Part shown: piece after piece, positions 1 to 10,881 of the stretch
Layout of the letters: each line of letters opens with the position of its first letter
Position numbering within the stretch: the first letter of the stretch is position 1
Assembly (NCBI GenBank): GCA_026770025.1
Contig: JAMXDE010000004.1
Span: forward strand, 2,356,001-2,420,000
DNA length: 64,000 nt
Origin: Craspedostauros australis
Taxonomy: Eukaryota; Bacillariophyta; Bacillariophyceae; Mastogloiales; Achnanthaceae
Direction of reading: 5' to 3'
Notes under the pieces: model-generated
Databases searched by the model: none
What the model saw: only the letters and a program-made list of their open reading frames with translations
What the model was told of the DNA's origin: nothing
Translations under genes and position numbers: made by a program

Positions 1-363
1 ATCTCCCCTTCAGCCCTTTCTGTTGTGGGACAGTGGGAAAGACCGTCGAATTCTCAACATGCACCGCATTGCGGATCGCACTCCATGCATCTCCGATTGG
101 CGGTATCCAAGGCTTTTTGAGAGTCCTGGTGACGACGTCAATGAGGATTCGGTCGCATGGCTGGGGGTTCACGAGCCATGGGAAGTGGTCCACCTTCCCC
201 TTGAGAATGTAGTACATGGGAGGGAAGAATCTTGGTCTGGATTTGCGGACGATGGGAGAGGTTGGCATGTTGCCATCACTGGCTGTCGCCACCGCAGATG
301 ATACGGAAGGTGCAGGCGCCTTCTTGCGACGGTACGCCCGCTTCTTGTTGCTGCTGCTGCTGC

Positions 364-394
<31 letters not shown>

Positions 395-712
395 TGGTGG
401 CGATGGTTCTGCCGGAGGCTGATGGGTGACAGATGGCAAAGCGCGAGGCTTGCCAGAGTCGGCCATCGCGTCGACGCCGTCGCCGTTGCTCGCGTCGAAG
501 GGAGGACCAACGTTGGCTTGAGGCTGCGCCAGCGTGAACTTGTAAGTGCAGCGTTCGAAACCAGGTGGGAGTTTCTCATCCTTGCCCAACACTGATGGTG
601 GGAAGACGAAGGTCGCCGGTGTGCCAGTCCTTCCACTCGGCGTGACCTCGCTGTCGCTGTTGGTCTCCGACGGAGCAATGGGTGGAGCGGCGGGAGGAGG
701 GGAACCGTCCAT
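1..712 (-). CDS. Partial unknown protein with Ser/Asn tract, open at left edge
   Basis: An open frame starts at the ATG at 712 and runs leftward off the window without a stop for 237 codons. The N-terminal half is rich in Pro, Ser and Gly and looks disordered. It is followed by a CAG/CAA-type run giving alternating Asn-Ser and then poly-Ser, and a basic patch (KKRAYRRKK) that could be a nuclear localisation signal. The last 80 residues look ordered, with aromatic and Pro-rich segments such as RPRFFPPMYYILKGKVDHFP and KKPWIPPIGDAW. I do not recognise a family. Other frames across the stretch are low-complexity shadows. The 3' end is outside the window, so length and function are unknown. The ordered C-terminal part is the best argument that the frame is real. 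Confidence 0.6.
345..394. repeat. CAG/CAA-type trinucleotide repeat
   Basis: A run of TTG/CTG triplets on the plus strand reads as AGC/AAC on the minus strand, so it codes for Ser and Asn inside the partial left-edge gene. Mixed triplets suggest an old, partly stabilised microsatellite. Confidence 0.8.
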
Positions 713-1090
713 GACGAATAGAGGGAAGAGACTTTGCGTCAGAAACGACACGTGTGGTGGTCTGTGGCAGTGATCAGAATGTCTCGTGCAAGATGTTGGT
801 CGAAGTGGAGCATCGAGGTGTAGTCATGAGGTGGGTTGTGACGGATGATTGTCTTGGAATGAGAGAATCGAGATGAGAGAATCGAACGCTGGTGATGTGA
901 CGGTGATGTGATGGCGATGTGATGGATGATGTTTTTCTCTTTGTTGTTCCAAAACGAACGCAAAAGTCTACGATGGCGGCCAATGTAGACAGATGTGGAG
1001 GACAAGAAGGACTAAACTAGAACGAAATAACACAACATGATTGGCCAAAGTCTATTATCCATGTGGAAGTGACACTTTTGCCGGGACTCT

Positions 1091-1145
1091 CTGAGTGGAA
1101 ATGATTTCCATTTCTGCGGCAGAAGTGGAAATCATTTCCACTCAG
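1091..1145. repeat. Near-perfect 27-bp palindrome with 1-nt centre
   Basis: The arms 1091-1117 and 1119-1145 are reverse complements with a single mismatch, separated by one base. The arm begins CTGAGTGGAAATGATTTCCA, and each arm itself contains a short palindrome (GGAAATGATTTCC). A second imperfect inverted repeat (GGGGTG...CACCCC) follows immediately. It lies about 380 bp upstream of the left-edge gene start and 1.4 kb from VPS36. It could be a transcription-factor site cluster, a cruciform, or a fragment of a small inverted-repeat element. Confidence 0.7.
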
Positions 1146-2425
1146 CGAGGGGGTGATTTCTCGCCACCCCCCGGGAAAATGTCTCTATCAGGTTATGACT
1201 CCCTCGTGGGACTGGTCGTGACTGGGTGAGTGGAATGCAAAACCTCTCTAATGGACCAAAGATATCATCCTCAGATCTTGCTCGTGAATGACTATGACAC
1301 AGCGAAGCACCACTCCGAGCATCTCACGACTTGCACCACATGTGGACGCACACAAGCATGCATGTGCAAAGGAAGAGCAACGGAGGAACCAACGCCAACC
1401 CGCCCTCCGAGAGTGAGTTGCTATGTCTCTTGGATGCCTGCGACCTTCCTTCCCGGCTGCGGACATCTCCTGATCGTGTCCGATGTCCTGACAAATGGAA
1501 CCGCCTTGACGCTTCCTGTCGCCCTGCCCTCTCTGGTGCCAACTGATGCAGTGATAGGCAATTGCAGCCCACGGGGACGAAAGCTGTATCGTCATGATGC
1601 CTCATACCACAACATGATGATGATTATCGATCCCCAACATCAACAGCCATTCCAGCGGTTCCAGCCGTCGCATCGGTGCTGTTTCCGTGGAGGACCCAAG
1701 TCAGTCGTCGCAATGACAACACTGAACAGACCTGGTTCCCGATCTGGATGGAGGAGTATGTGTGTGTGTTGCCATCGCTTTTCTTCCCTCTTCGGTGGGA
1801 GCGCGCGACAAGACGCAGCATAGACACACCAAAGTGCGCCTTGCCCTCGCTGAAGAGAGAGGTGGTAGTATTGCAGCATCGCATCAACACGCCACGAAAT
1901 GGAATACGAATCTATGGCAAAGGATGTATAGTTTGACTCCGACAACTGAATGACGTGTGATCGCACGGCCGATGGGATTGTGTTTGCGCGCTCTGGGAGA
2001 TTGTGCCAATCCTCCACTTCGATCTCACCACTCCACATCCTCGTTGCTTTGAATTTCCATTTCAATGCACAAGATACAGACACCAGTCTAAATCTCTGAA
2101 AACTAGACCTTGCTTCTCAGCTTCGGACTAATGCGACCAAACATGATTTCCACAACAAGAACAACGACGAATCTGACAGCACCAACCAGCAACTCGAAGA
2201 ACACAACAAAACAGGCTTTGCGCACGAATCAACAACAAACGCAACCCGACAACCCTCATGCTCCCATCCATGTGTTCATGGATGCATCAATAGATACGCT
2301 TCCTGTGTTAGACAACAGCACCCAACTCTGTTCTATTCTGCTCTGCTATACTCTGATTCAATCTATCTATTCCATCTCACGTACACGAGTGTGTTCATTG
2401 CTAAGAACAGCGCTTGTGGATCAGT

Positions 2426-2444
2426 ACACACACACACACACACA
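2426..2444. repeat. CA dinucleotide repeat
   Basis: An ACACAC run ends about 70 bp before the VPS36 start codon and is followed by CT-rich sequence, a common composition for a promoter or 5' leader. Confidence 0.7.
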
Positions 2445-2514
2445 CGTACGCGCGCTCTCTCTATCTCAATAGAGAGTAGATAGAACATCGACAGTGGCTG
2501 CGAATACCCCAGAC

Positions 2515-3852
2515 ATGTCATTTGCAGCATCCGCATCTTCGTCATGCTCGCCGCTGCGATGCCTGCCCGCCGCGGAGTTGACGCCAGCGGGATTGCTGAA
2601 ACTGGACGCCACCGACGGCGAAGTGGAGCTGATGCGACGCAGCAAGGGAATCGAGCTGCGCTGCGACCTGCCGCCGCCCAACGCGCCCATCAGCGCGCCG
2701 TGGGTGGATCGCGACGCCGACCTCACGCTGGTGCTCACGACGCACCGCCTCGTGCTGCAGATCAACGGAGATTCCGGCAACGGATTCTTCCATCTCAGCA
2801 ACGTGCAGCACATCGAGGCGACGGGCGGACCGACCATCAGCTCGTGGAATGCGTCGCACAAGCTGCTCGTCATGACGTACAGCCTCGGCGAGTTCATCCT
2901 GTCGTTCCGCACGGCGTCGTCAGCCAAGGATCGCGACGAGGTGGAGCGGTTGATGGATCAGGCGCTGTCGCGCAAGGCGTGGGAGCAGTCGGCCCAGCTG
3001 GCGCAGAAGCGGCAGACGGCGTCGCATAAGATGCTCACGAAGCGCAAGGTGGGGGTTGATGCCATCCTCACCAAGTCCAAGCTGCAGCATCAGGAGCATG
3101 CCAGGCTGGCCAAGAACGCGCTGTCGGGCGATGCGGAGCAGCTGCTGTCGGAGGCGGCCGAACTGATCGGCGTCATTCGGAAGTACGTCACCACCATCCA
3201 CAGGAATCAGCAGCAAAAGCAGAAGGAGCAGCAGGCCGGTGGTGGTGACGAGGGTGGCAACGGCAGCGGCATGAGCGACGAGGACGCGATGAAGCTCAAC
3301 AGCCTGCTGGAAGACATGGGCATGACATCGGCATTGTCCAAGGCCGATCTCTCAACCAGCTCCAAGTTCACCATCGGCAAGGGATCGTCCACAACGGAGT
3401 ATCACGAACTGGTGGCTCGCCAGGTGGCTGACTTTCTGCATCCCAAGTGGGATTCGGTCGGCGGGATCCTCACCATGACGGACGTCTTCTGCTTGTTCAA
3501 TCGCGCCCGCGGATCCAACCTCATCTCCCCCGAAGATCTGCGCTCGGCCATGGGCACGGCAGGGAAGCTGGAACTGGGAATATCGGCCCGCACCTTCCCC
3601 TCAGGTTTGGCAGTCGTTCAGCAAAGCTCGTGGGATGACAACAAGATGGCACAGAAGCTGGCGGATCTGTGCAAGGGCGGCATGACCAGCCTGCAGGCCA
3701 GCCGCGCCCTGCACACATCGCCGTTGCTGGCGCAGGAGCATCTGGCCAGTGCGGAGCGTCTGGGCGTGCTGTGCCGCGATGTTACGCTGGAAACAGTGCG
3801 TTTCTTCCCCAACCGATTCGGCACCTTTCAAGAAGCTGTTCTGTCAGCCTAA
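2515..3852 (+). CDS. VPS36: VPS36-like ESCRT-II subunit
   Basis: Encodes 445 aa. VPS36 is the ESCRT-II subunit that binds ubiquitinated cargo and phosphoinositides on endosomes through an N-terminal GLUE domain and joins VPS22 and VPS25 through C-terminal winged helices. Residues about 10-135 match a GLUE/PH-like fold (strands around LVLTTHRLVLQIN and ISSWNASHKLLVMTYSLGEF). A helical linker follows (KVGVDAILTKSKLQHQEHA). The EAP30-type winged-helix region covers about residues 270-445, with EYHELVARQVADFL, GGILTMTDVFCLFNRARGS and a typical ending (LGVLCRDVTLETVRFFPNRF). The frame opens at a GTG (2494), but the first ATG is at 2515 and is used here. A Gly/Asn/Gln-rich insert lies in the linker. 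Length and domain order fit the family and no intron is needed. Confidence 0.9.
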   Translation: MSFAASASSSCSPLRCLPAAELTPAGLLKLDATDGEVELMRRSKGIELRCDLPPPNAPISAPWVDRDADLTLVLTTHRLVLQINGDSGNGFFHLSNVQHIEATGGPTISSWNASHKLLVMTYSLGEFILSFRTASSAKDRDEVERLMDQALSRKAWEQSAQLAQKRQTASHKMLTKRKVGVDAILTKSKLQHQEHARLAKNALSGDAEQLLSEAAELIGVIRKYVTTIHRNQQQKQKEQQAGGGDEGGNGSGMSDEDAMKLNSLLEDMGMTSALSKADLSTSSKFTIGKGSSTTEYHELVARQVADFLHPKWDSVGGILTMTDVFCLFNRARGSNLISPEDLRSAMGTAGKLELGISARTFPSGLAVVQQSSWDDNKMAQKLADLCKGGMTSLQASRALHTSPLLAQEHLASAERLGVLCRDVTLETVRFFPNRFGTFQEAVLSA

Positions 3853-6800
3853 CATAGTATCATAGAATAGTGAAGAATAACACAATACAATACTCGTAGG
3901 TGCGTTCAAAGCAGAGCGATGGAGAACTTGCTGCTGCGGCTTCGCGTCGGGCACTCTTCTCTCTCTGTCTCTCTCTTGGCTTGCATCACGCCTCGTCACC
4001 CCTTCTTCGTCTCCCTCTGGATTTCACATCAGCAACAACGAGGTCCTCTCCGTCAGCCATGCTACGTGCGTACTATTATTCAAGAATGCCAGAGGCACGT
4101 GCTCTGGACACGGAAACGTCACCTAAAACAAGCACCTTCGCGCACAGCGAGTGCCTGGTTCGGTGCAGTGAGCATGCCCTGGGTGACGAAGCGCCGCGAT
4201 TCTTCAACGAAGCTTCGAGAAAGGCCTTCGCAAACTCCATTTTGTGCCCTCGTCGTGCGATTGCTAGCAAAGAGAACATTTCCGCTTTCTGTTTTCTTGA
4301 CGAGGCTAAGAAGCAACGTCCTCGTACTTTCCAGAGGATGTGCTGTGGTAAAACAGTTGGTCGCGGTGCTTCTCCCTGATCACGAGGTCTCGAAGCGCAA
4401 CCGTGCTGCGCCGTTTGTGTGGAGCACGGCAGCATCTATACTCGTGCTTCTGTATTGGTAACTGAGTATCTGCGGAGCCTGGATAGCAGCAACACGCACA
4501 AGCATCCCGCTGATGCAGGTGACTTGGAGCGCGTCGGAGTGCGGCTCAGATGCAACATGGAGGTGGTATGAAAGAGGGGCTCAGGTACCATTGTGCACAA
4601 TCACATGCATCTCTTCAACTTGCATTGCCAGACACAGACCCATGGATCATTCATTGGCAATGGTGTTCTGCAACGTCGGTCAACCTTTCTCCAACGATAC
4701 CTCAGCGGTGAAATCTCATTTCTCTCTCCCGGGCCAAGCCAGGTGCTCTCTGTCTCGATCTTGTTTTATGCTTGCCGTTTGCTTGTACCGCTGAGCCGAA
4801 CGGTCATTTGTGCTGTGAATGAAACTAGAATGGGTTCGATCAGGCGAAGAAAAACAGAGACACATGGATGGTATCCGGTGGGCATTGCAAAGCGTCGGAT
4901 TTGTATCTCTGGAATCTTCTGTTCTGTTCTGATCTGGTCCGTGTTGCTCGGTATGCAGCATGTCGCCGTGCAGCTCAGTACTTGCCCCATTGACACGTTT
5001 CATGTGCACGCGGGATATTTACCATACGTGACGATTTCTGCGAGCTATGTGATACCAGTCTTGCCGTAGCATTGGCAAATGACGTCCTCGCTCCATTTTC
5101 ATTTCGTGTGGCGCTACTACATTCACTGAGGAGGGCACCTCAACTCTTGGGGGAGGAGAGTTTTTGTGGATCTGCTCGCCAACTGACGAACACTCGCATC
5201 GTGCTCCCTTCATGTGCCACGCCACACACTCGCAGGAGAGGCGCCTCATGCTTGCGTTTTGGCTGGCGCTTTGACTTGCATCTGTCTGCGTTGTGGACCA
5301 AGTTTGCTTTCACGTTTCGTATGTCTCGTCACCCCTCACCGAAGAATCCATCCGCAGAGAGCTCCCATGGTTCCCTTGCTCTGAGGAGATGAAGATGGCA
5401 ATGTGCTCTTCCTCACTCGTCAGCGAGAAAGGACCATTACGTCGCTCACGATTTGTGCCGGTCGCAAGCGGTGCGTACTTGTTACGCACAACATTTTTTC
5501 CAGGTGGTTCTGCTTTGACGCGTATTTGTCAACTCCAACAATGCACCCGCCACCTCCTTGTGTTTGCATTTGCGTTTGCTGTTCGGGTTCGTCCTCGTGC
5601 CAGGGCAGCTCGGAAACAAGACATAGCTCTTGGCAGACCCACAAGCCAACAATAAGAAAGCGCTTGTTCGGTTCTGTCGGGTTCGGACCAGAGCTCAACT
5701 TCCTCGCTAACAACGCAGAAGCCGTGCCGCAAGTGCTGGTGACAGCATCGTTCCTTTGCCACCCCATCGCTTCTCATGTGGTCAAGTTCCGACAGTATAC
5801 TCCTCGTAGGCGAGACTTTGGGGAAGTTGGGGAATGCCGGAAATCGAGAATGATGGTCTCTGTGGCGGAGGAGCGCACACCAGTGGACGAACTGCACGCA
5901 CGTCGGCATGGTGCCCACGGAGATTATGTATGCAGAACCAGAAGTTCCGACAAGGAAGACTGGCCTTCCTGTTTTCTACAGAAGGAGAAAGCTTCCTTGT
6001 TTCGCAGCAGTACCCAAGACAAAAGCATCGACACCGTTCCCTCCTGCCTTTTTCTCTGTTCTGGCACCAAGGTCCACGATCGAGAAGGCGTGACGATGCA
6101 AAACGGCGTCACCGCAGCCGCACCTTTCCACCCTCTTTCATGTATGGCGCCAGTACCCATGCGAGGGGAGAGAAGAAGCGTCGATGCTTTTGGTGCTTGA
6201 GATGGGAACGTGCGATTGCGTCACTTCAGCAATCATCCATCAATGCCCACACACTCCTAGAGTACCTGTTTGTCGCTGGTTCGTGAGGCCGGAACCGAAC
6301 ATGCCAAACTCCTTGTGGTCTGCAATGATAGCGCGGAAACGTCAGAAGGCTCTCCCGCAGATCCAACGGCAACACGGATGGTGTCATCCATAGATACTAT
6401 AGTCGGTGCGGAACAAAGCATCCCTTCATCGTGATACACCCAATCGAATACGGATCACGAAGTCGCGATTCGGAACATGGTATGTGACAGAACAGGTCTT
6501 CGACGACGCCTTGGGGTCAGCACCCAACCACGGAGTTGGCGAAGACAACGGAACAGTTCCTCACGAAGAATGAAGCAAGATTCAGTTCACGAAGGTTGCT
6601 GTCAAGCTGTTCAACACGTCGACGTCAATCCGTGGTTCCGTCTTCCTTGAACTTTACTGGATGTGGAGCATGACCTCTGGCCATGGGTAGGAGCGTGTAC
6701 TTGCGCCTATGCACGGTACCTTGCACCAGTTTTGGGTACCTCGGACATCCTCGTGCGTAGGTAGGTATGCACACGGAAAGGTAGAGTGTACTCTTGAGGG

Positions 6801-8370
6801 TAATTCCTAAGGGCAACGTACTATATGGTAGGTACTGCGTGGCAACAAAGACGCCAACTCTCGACCGCTCTGCTGAATCTGGCTGATCTACCAGACACCT
6901 ACCGCACAGGTACCAGCTCTACATGGCATGTCGGAGTGTCTATTCTACCAGCACAGTGAACATAGGTAGGCTAAAATCGTACTTGGCCACCACATTCTGT
7001 TGCCTAATTCTTGTCTGTCGACGCGGAAAGCGAAATGAGGTTTCGTCAACGTGGATTCCTTCGCCAACGCACTTCGCCTTTTGGTCCCGTGATTGGCCAA
7101 AGGGGTGCACATACGTGCGTAGGGCTTCTCTTCGCTATCTCGAAGTACCGATTCAAGGTGACGGTTTACGAAGTGACATCATGCGGTTGCTTATCGATGT
7201 CATTCGTACCGCTTTCACTCCCAATTATGGAACTTGGAGCAGAACGACTTCCATCGGACGTGCATTGGTTCCATACTCCCCGTTGTGGAGTTTTATCAAG
7301 TGGAATTTACAGAATGAGTTCTTGGATACTGCTGGTGTTCTTTTCACGGCCAACAAGGTGGCTTCTGCCTGTGTTTCCACAGAAAAGCGCAGAACCAACA
7401 ACACTCACAAGTGCAAATTGACATACGGTTGAAAACGGTGTGGGGATGGATACCATCACACACGTGTCACAAACGTGAGGATGCGTGTCGCGATACGCGA
7501 CTCCGCAGTGTGTCAACAAAGGCCAAAAAAGAAACGCAGACACCGTGGTTCGCGCAGATGAATGTTGGTGTGGATAGTGCAGCAGGTAGAGACTCCTACT
7601 CATTTCCTACATACATCTGGTTCTACATGCTCTTACCTACGAGTACCTGCGAGATCCACAAGACACACCTGTGCAGAAGATGCATGTCCGTACCAACAAC
7701 GGAGGTAAGCCGCGGCGTCCTCTTGTTCTCTTCGTTGTTGCGGCAACAAAGAGCTTGCACAGACAGGCACGATCGCAACTTCGAAGCAACCCGCCTCGCC
7801 TCTTGGTTCTGTTGTGAGCTTTGTGAGTGATCCTGCGGGGTGTCCTTGTGATTGTAGTCGCGTAGTGTGGCGGAAACGAATGAAGCTGTGGCCATCCTTC
7901 ACCTTCTTCATTCGCGATGTTCAGCAACGATGCGTCACCCGTCGCGCCCACTGACTTGTCCTTCTGCGTACACTCCTACCACGCCATACGTACCATATGT
8001 ACCATACGTACCATACCACACCGACCTACTTTGCCGACCCTTTTGGCACACTATTGGTACGCCGCCACGCATGTCACTGTTTCCTTCCTTCCCCAGTTCG
8101 ACACATTCCCCAGCACACAAAAGCAGATCAGTCACATCCAACATCTTTCTCTCCGCCTTTATGCATCATCAGCAACGATCGAAGCAACGGACATATTACC
8201 TTCACCGTCACTCGCATCAACCCAAACACAACAGAGACATCACCATTCCTCGCGACCGACACAACCCACACATCAGCAACAGAAGCAACAGAAGCAACGC
8301 AGACGCCACCACCTTCACATTCCTATCAACACCAACACGCCACACCAACAATCCAACAATCCAACAAACA
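3853..8370. other. Gene-poor 4.5-kb stretch
   Basis: I see no convincing gene between VPS36 and the HMG-box gene. Open frames on both strands are short, overlap one another and have biased composition. The longest ATG frame (3919-4461) looks like translated CT-rich DNA. From about 6640 to 7640 the DNA has many GGTAC/GTAGGTA words. A 9-bp tandem repeat lies at 7985-8017. Decayed mobile DNA is possible, but I recognise no element ends or coding motifs. The last 500 bp, rich in CA and CAACA, resemble a promoter and 5' leader. Confidence 0.5.
7985..8017. repeat. 9-bp tandem repeat (CCATACGTA type)
   Basis: Nearly four copies of a CCATACGTA unit, one with a T/C change. It lies about 350 bp upstream of the HMG-box gene start and shares the CCATA core with the large pentamer array at 26481-26780. 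Confidence 0.7.
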
Positions 8371-10881
8371 ATGATCTCAGCGGATGGCAGTCGTCCCCGC
8401 AGCGTGTCCTGCGGAGCATACCATCACAACGCACATCATCACAATGACAGCTCCACCAGAAACAACCACGAGCACGGAAGAGTCGACAGAGAGGCATTGT
8501 GGTTCGATCCGCCGGCCGTCCCCGCTCCCGCCCACTTCCGCGCCACTGCTCAGGAGCCAGGGAGTGCTCGATCTCGCTCTTGTCAAACTCCGGCAGCCCG
8601 GGCTGCTGACGATCCAGCTCTCGCCAGGTGCCGCAACAGCGGCGACTTCAAGAACCTCCTGACGCAAGAAGACCCTCTCAACTACCTCCCTTACGCTGGG
8701 CGCAACTGGGAGAGCAGCCTAGACTACAGGGCCATGAACAGCGCCAGCAACATGGACGGTACCCAACCACCGCCGCGACCACCGCACGGGACGCGTCACG
8801 AGTACCCTTCCATGAAGATGTGGGCAAGGGAACCGATGTCAACCCACAGGCGAACATCAGAACCCCAACAGCATCATCCCCCAAGACACCAACAGGAAGA
8901 ACCACATCATCAGTCGGACATCAACGTCACAGGCACCGGCTTCAACCAAGCCGGGAGCCGCACGAGTGGCGACGGTCACAACAGCACCAACCGCGCCAGC
9001 AGCACAGATAACAGCAGCAGCACTGACGGCAGCAGCACCAACACCACCACCAACAACAACAACCATGATACCGTCAACGAGAATCCGTTCAACCAACACT
9101 ACTACCTGCATGGCACGGACAAGCTATGCTCCAGCACACCGCGCACACCCAGCCTGGTGGAACTCACACGGTACAGTAGCCGCCGTCACCATCACTATCC
9201 TCCTCCTCATCCACAACAGCTGCCAGAGCAGCACCCACACCGGCGCCAGCGCTATGTCGACCAACGATCGACTGATCTGGCGGCCAGGATCGTCCAGCCA
9301 TGTGACGATCTGCACGGCCCGCATCCGGACAAGCAACGTAGGTACTCGATCGATCCTTTCCCACCGACGAACTGCGATGCCATCTTCGAAGAGAACATCC
9401 TCACACACGACGTCAAGCAACAAGACGCACCGACTCAAGCCAACGCGAACTTTTCCGTCCCCAACTCCGACGGATCCATCCATGCACCAGTTCCGGTTCT
9501 TTCTGGGCATGAGCAATCGCCGCATTCGTACGCGGACTGCACTCCCATCCCTGTTCAATCGATGGACTTTGACGAGACCAACGAGTCCTTCCCCGATGTT
9601 CTCTCCGAACAACGAGCATACTCGAATGCCTCGCCAGCCCAAGCCCAGGCCAACACCCAGCCAGAAGTACAACCACAAGTCCACATCCAAGGTCAAGGTC
9701 AAGGCCAAGATCAACCAACGGCGCACGAACAGGCAGATGTCCAACTTCAAGAACAAGCCCAGGCACAAGGCATGGCACATGCGCCAGATCAGCCCCGCGC
9801 GAGTCCACAGCTGTCCTCGCCCATTGCTCAACAGCATGGCGAAGCACAAGGCCAGCCACCTTCCAGCTCCTCCCAGATGGGGGAGAAGCTCCCATCCATC
9901 GTGTCCATCGACCAGCTGTACGCGAACTACCAACGCGTCGTTGGTGACATCGACACGCTGCTGGATCAACCGATGGAGCTGGACGGGATGGCACCTGCGA
10001 ACGGGCAGCGAGCCGTCTGTGTCGGCGAAGACGCGTTTCCGCAGGATCCGTCTCACCATGAGAACGGCGCTTTCGACCGTCACCGGTTCGAGACGGCAAC
10101 CAGCAGAGCCTTTGCCCCTCCGCACAACGATGCTTCGCGTGCGAATCTTTCAGCGCACCCACATCAGCGACGCGGCAAGCAGTTCGATGTGGTGGCCAAG
10201 AGGCACAGCCTCAACGTCGCTCGCAGGAACAGCAGCGCACGCGACAGCGGCAGCCATGACTCCCAGCCGCTTCCGTCGGGATCACCGTGCGCGTCCACAC
10301 GTCGGACCAGGGCGGTGAATCCGGATAGCGTCCGCTCCGCTGCTGGCAGCGGCCGCAGCAGCAACAACATCTTCGCCACGCCCAAGCGCACGTCCGCGTC
10401 TCGTTCCAGGCCACGATCCCAATCGATGCCATCCCCATCGGCTTCGGTCACAAGATCGACGCGCAGATCGAATGCGAAGCCCAAGTCCAAGACTGCCGAA
10501 GGCAACAACTGTAACAAGAATGGCAACACCGCAAACCATCCATCCACACCAGACATTGTGAAACCTTTGTCCGCGTACAATTTCTTCTTCGCTGAGGAAC
10601 GCGGGCGCATCGTGGATGGGACGGACAATATCCCACGCGAACACGAATTGCATCGGGTGCGCAAGGAACGTCTGTTGTGGCACCATGTCAACAAGGACCG
10701 CAAGCGCCGCCGCATCCACCGCAAGACGCATGGCAAGATCTCCTTCACGACGCTGTCCAAGGTGATTGGCAAGCGCTGGAGAGATCTGCCGGCCCGTGAG
10801 AAGGACTTCTTCCGCGATGTCGCTCGGGCCGATCTCGAACGATACCAGGAGCAGCTCCAGTCGACCAAGGTGGATCTTTGA
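8371..10881 (+). CDS. HMG-box protein with long disordered N-terminus
   Basis: Encodes 836 aa from the ATG at 8371, which sits in an ACAAACAATG context. The frame is open further upstream to a GTG at 7867, but that part reads as simple repeats and is probably leader sequence. Residues 1 to about 720 are disordered: His/Asn/Ser-rich first, then a Gln/Ala-rich stretch, then basic Ser/Arg segments. The only domain is a C-terminal HMG box, about residues 730-828. It starts KPLSAYNFFFAEERGRI and ends with SKVIGKRWRDLPAREKDFF. A very basic insert of roughly 45 residues (KDRKRRRIHRKTHGK) separates helix 1 from helix 2. HMG boxes bend DNA, so a nuclear architectural or transcriptional role is likely. 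The KPLSAYN form with a basic insert is one I associate with diatoms. No intron is apparent. Confidence 0.8.
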   Translation: MISADGSRPRSVSCGAYHHNAHHHNDSSTRNNHEHGRVDREALWFDPPAVPAPAHFRATAQEPGSARSRSCQTPAARAADDPALARCRNSGDFKNLLTQEDPLNYLPYAGRNWESSLDYRAMNSASNMDGTQPPPRPPHGTRHEYPSMKMWAREPMSTHRRTSEPQQHHPPRHQQEEPHHQSDINVTGTGFNQAGSRTSGDGHNSTNRASSTDNSSSTDGSSTNTTTNNNNHDTVNENPFNQHYYLHGTDKLCSSTPRTPSLVELTRYSSRRHHHYPPPHPQQLPEQHPHRRQRYVDQRSTDLAARIVQPCDDLHGPHPDKQRRYSIDPFPPTNCDAIFEENILTHDVKQQDAPTQANANFSVPNSDGSIHAPVPVLSGHEQSPHSYADCTPIPVQSMDFDETNESFPDVLSEQRAYSNASPAQAQANTQPEVQPQVHIQGQGQGQDQPTAHEQADVQLQEQAQAQGMAHAPDQPRASPQLSSPIAQQHGEAQGQPPSSSSQMGEKLPSIVSIDQLYANYQRVVGDIDTLLDQPMELDGMAPANGQRAVCVGEDAFPQDPSHHENGAFDRHRFETATSRAFAPPHNDASRANLSAHPHQRRGKQFDVVAKRHSLNVARRNSSARDSGSHDSQPLPSGSPCASTRRTRAVNPDSVRSAAGSGRSSNNIFATPKRTSASRSRPRSQSMPSPSASVTRSTRRSNAKPKSKTAEGNNCNKNGNTANHPSTPDIVKPLSAYNFFFAEERGRIVDGTDNIPREHELHRVRKERLLWHHVNKDRKRRRIHRKTHGKISFTTLSKVIGKRWRDLPAREKDFFRDVARADLERYQEQLQSTKVDL

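Larger units (their letters stand above)
713..2514. other. Intergenic region between divergent genes, no gene recognised
   Basis: About 1.8 kb separates the divergent starts of the left-edge gene and VPS36, so it should hold both promoters. It contains GATG/GTGATG-rich simple sequence at about 880-935, a long palindrome at 1091-1145 and a short CA run just before VPS36. Open frames here have no protein-like composition and I see no RNA gene. Confidence 0.6.

Noticed and set aside
3919-4461. ATG-started 180-codon frame
   Set aside because: Composition follows CT-rich DNA, an equally long frame lies on the other strand, and no domain or signal is visible.
3853-8370. Possible remnant of an LTR-type or other mobile element
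   Set aside because: I could not find terminal repeats, coding motifs or target duplications; the suspicion rests only on gene poverty and unusual word use.
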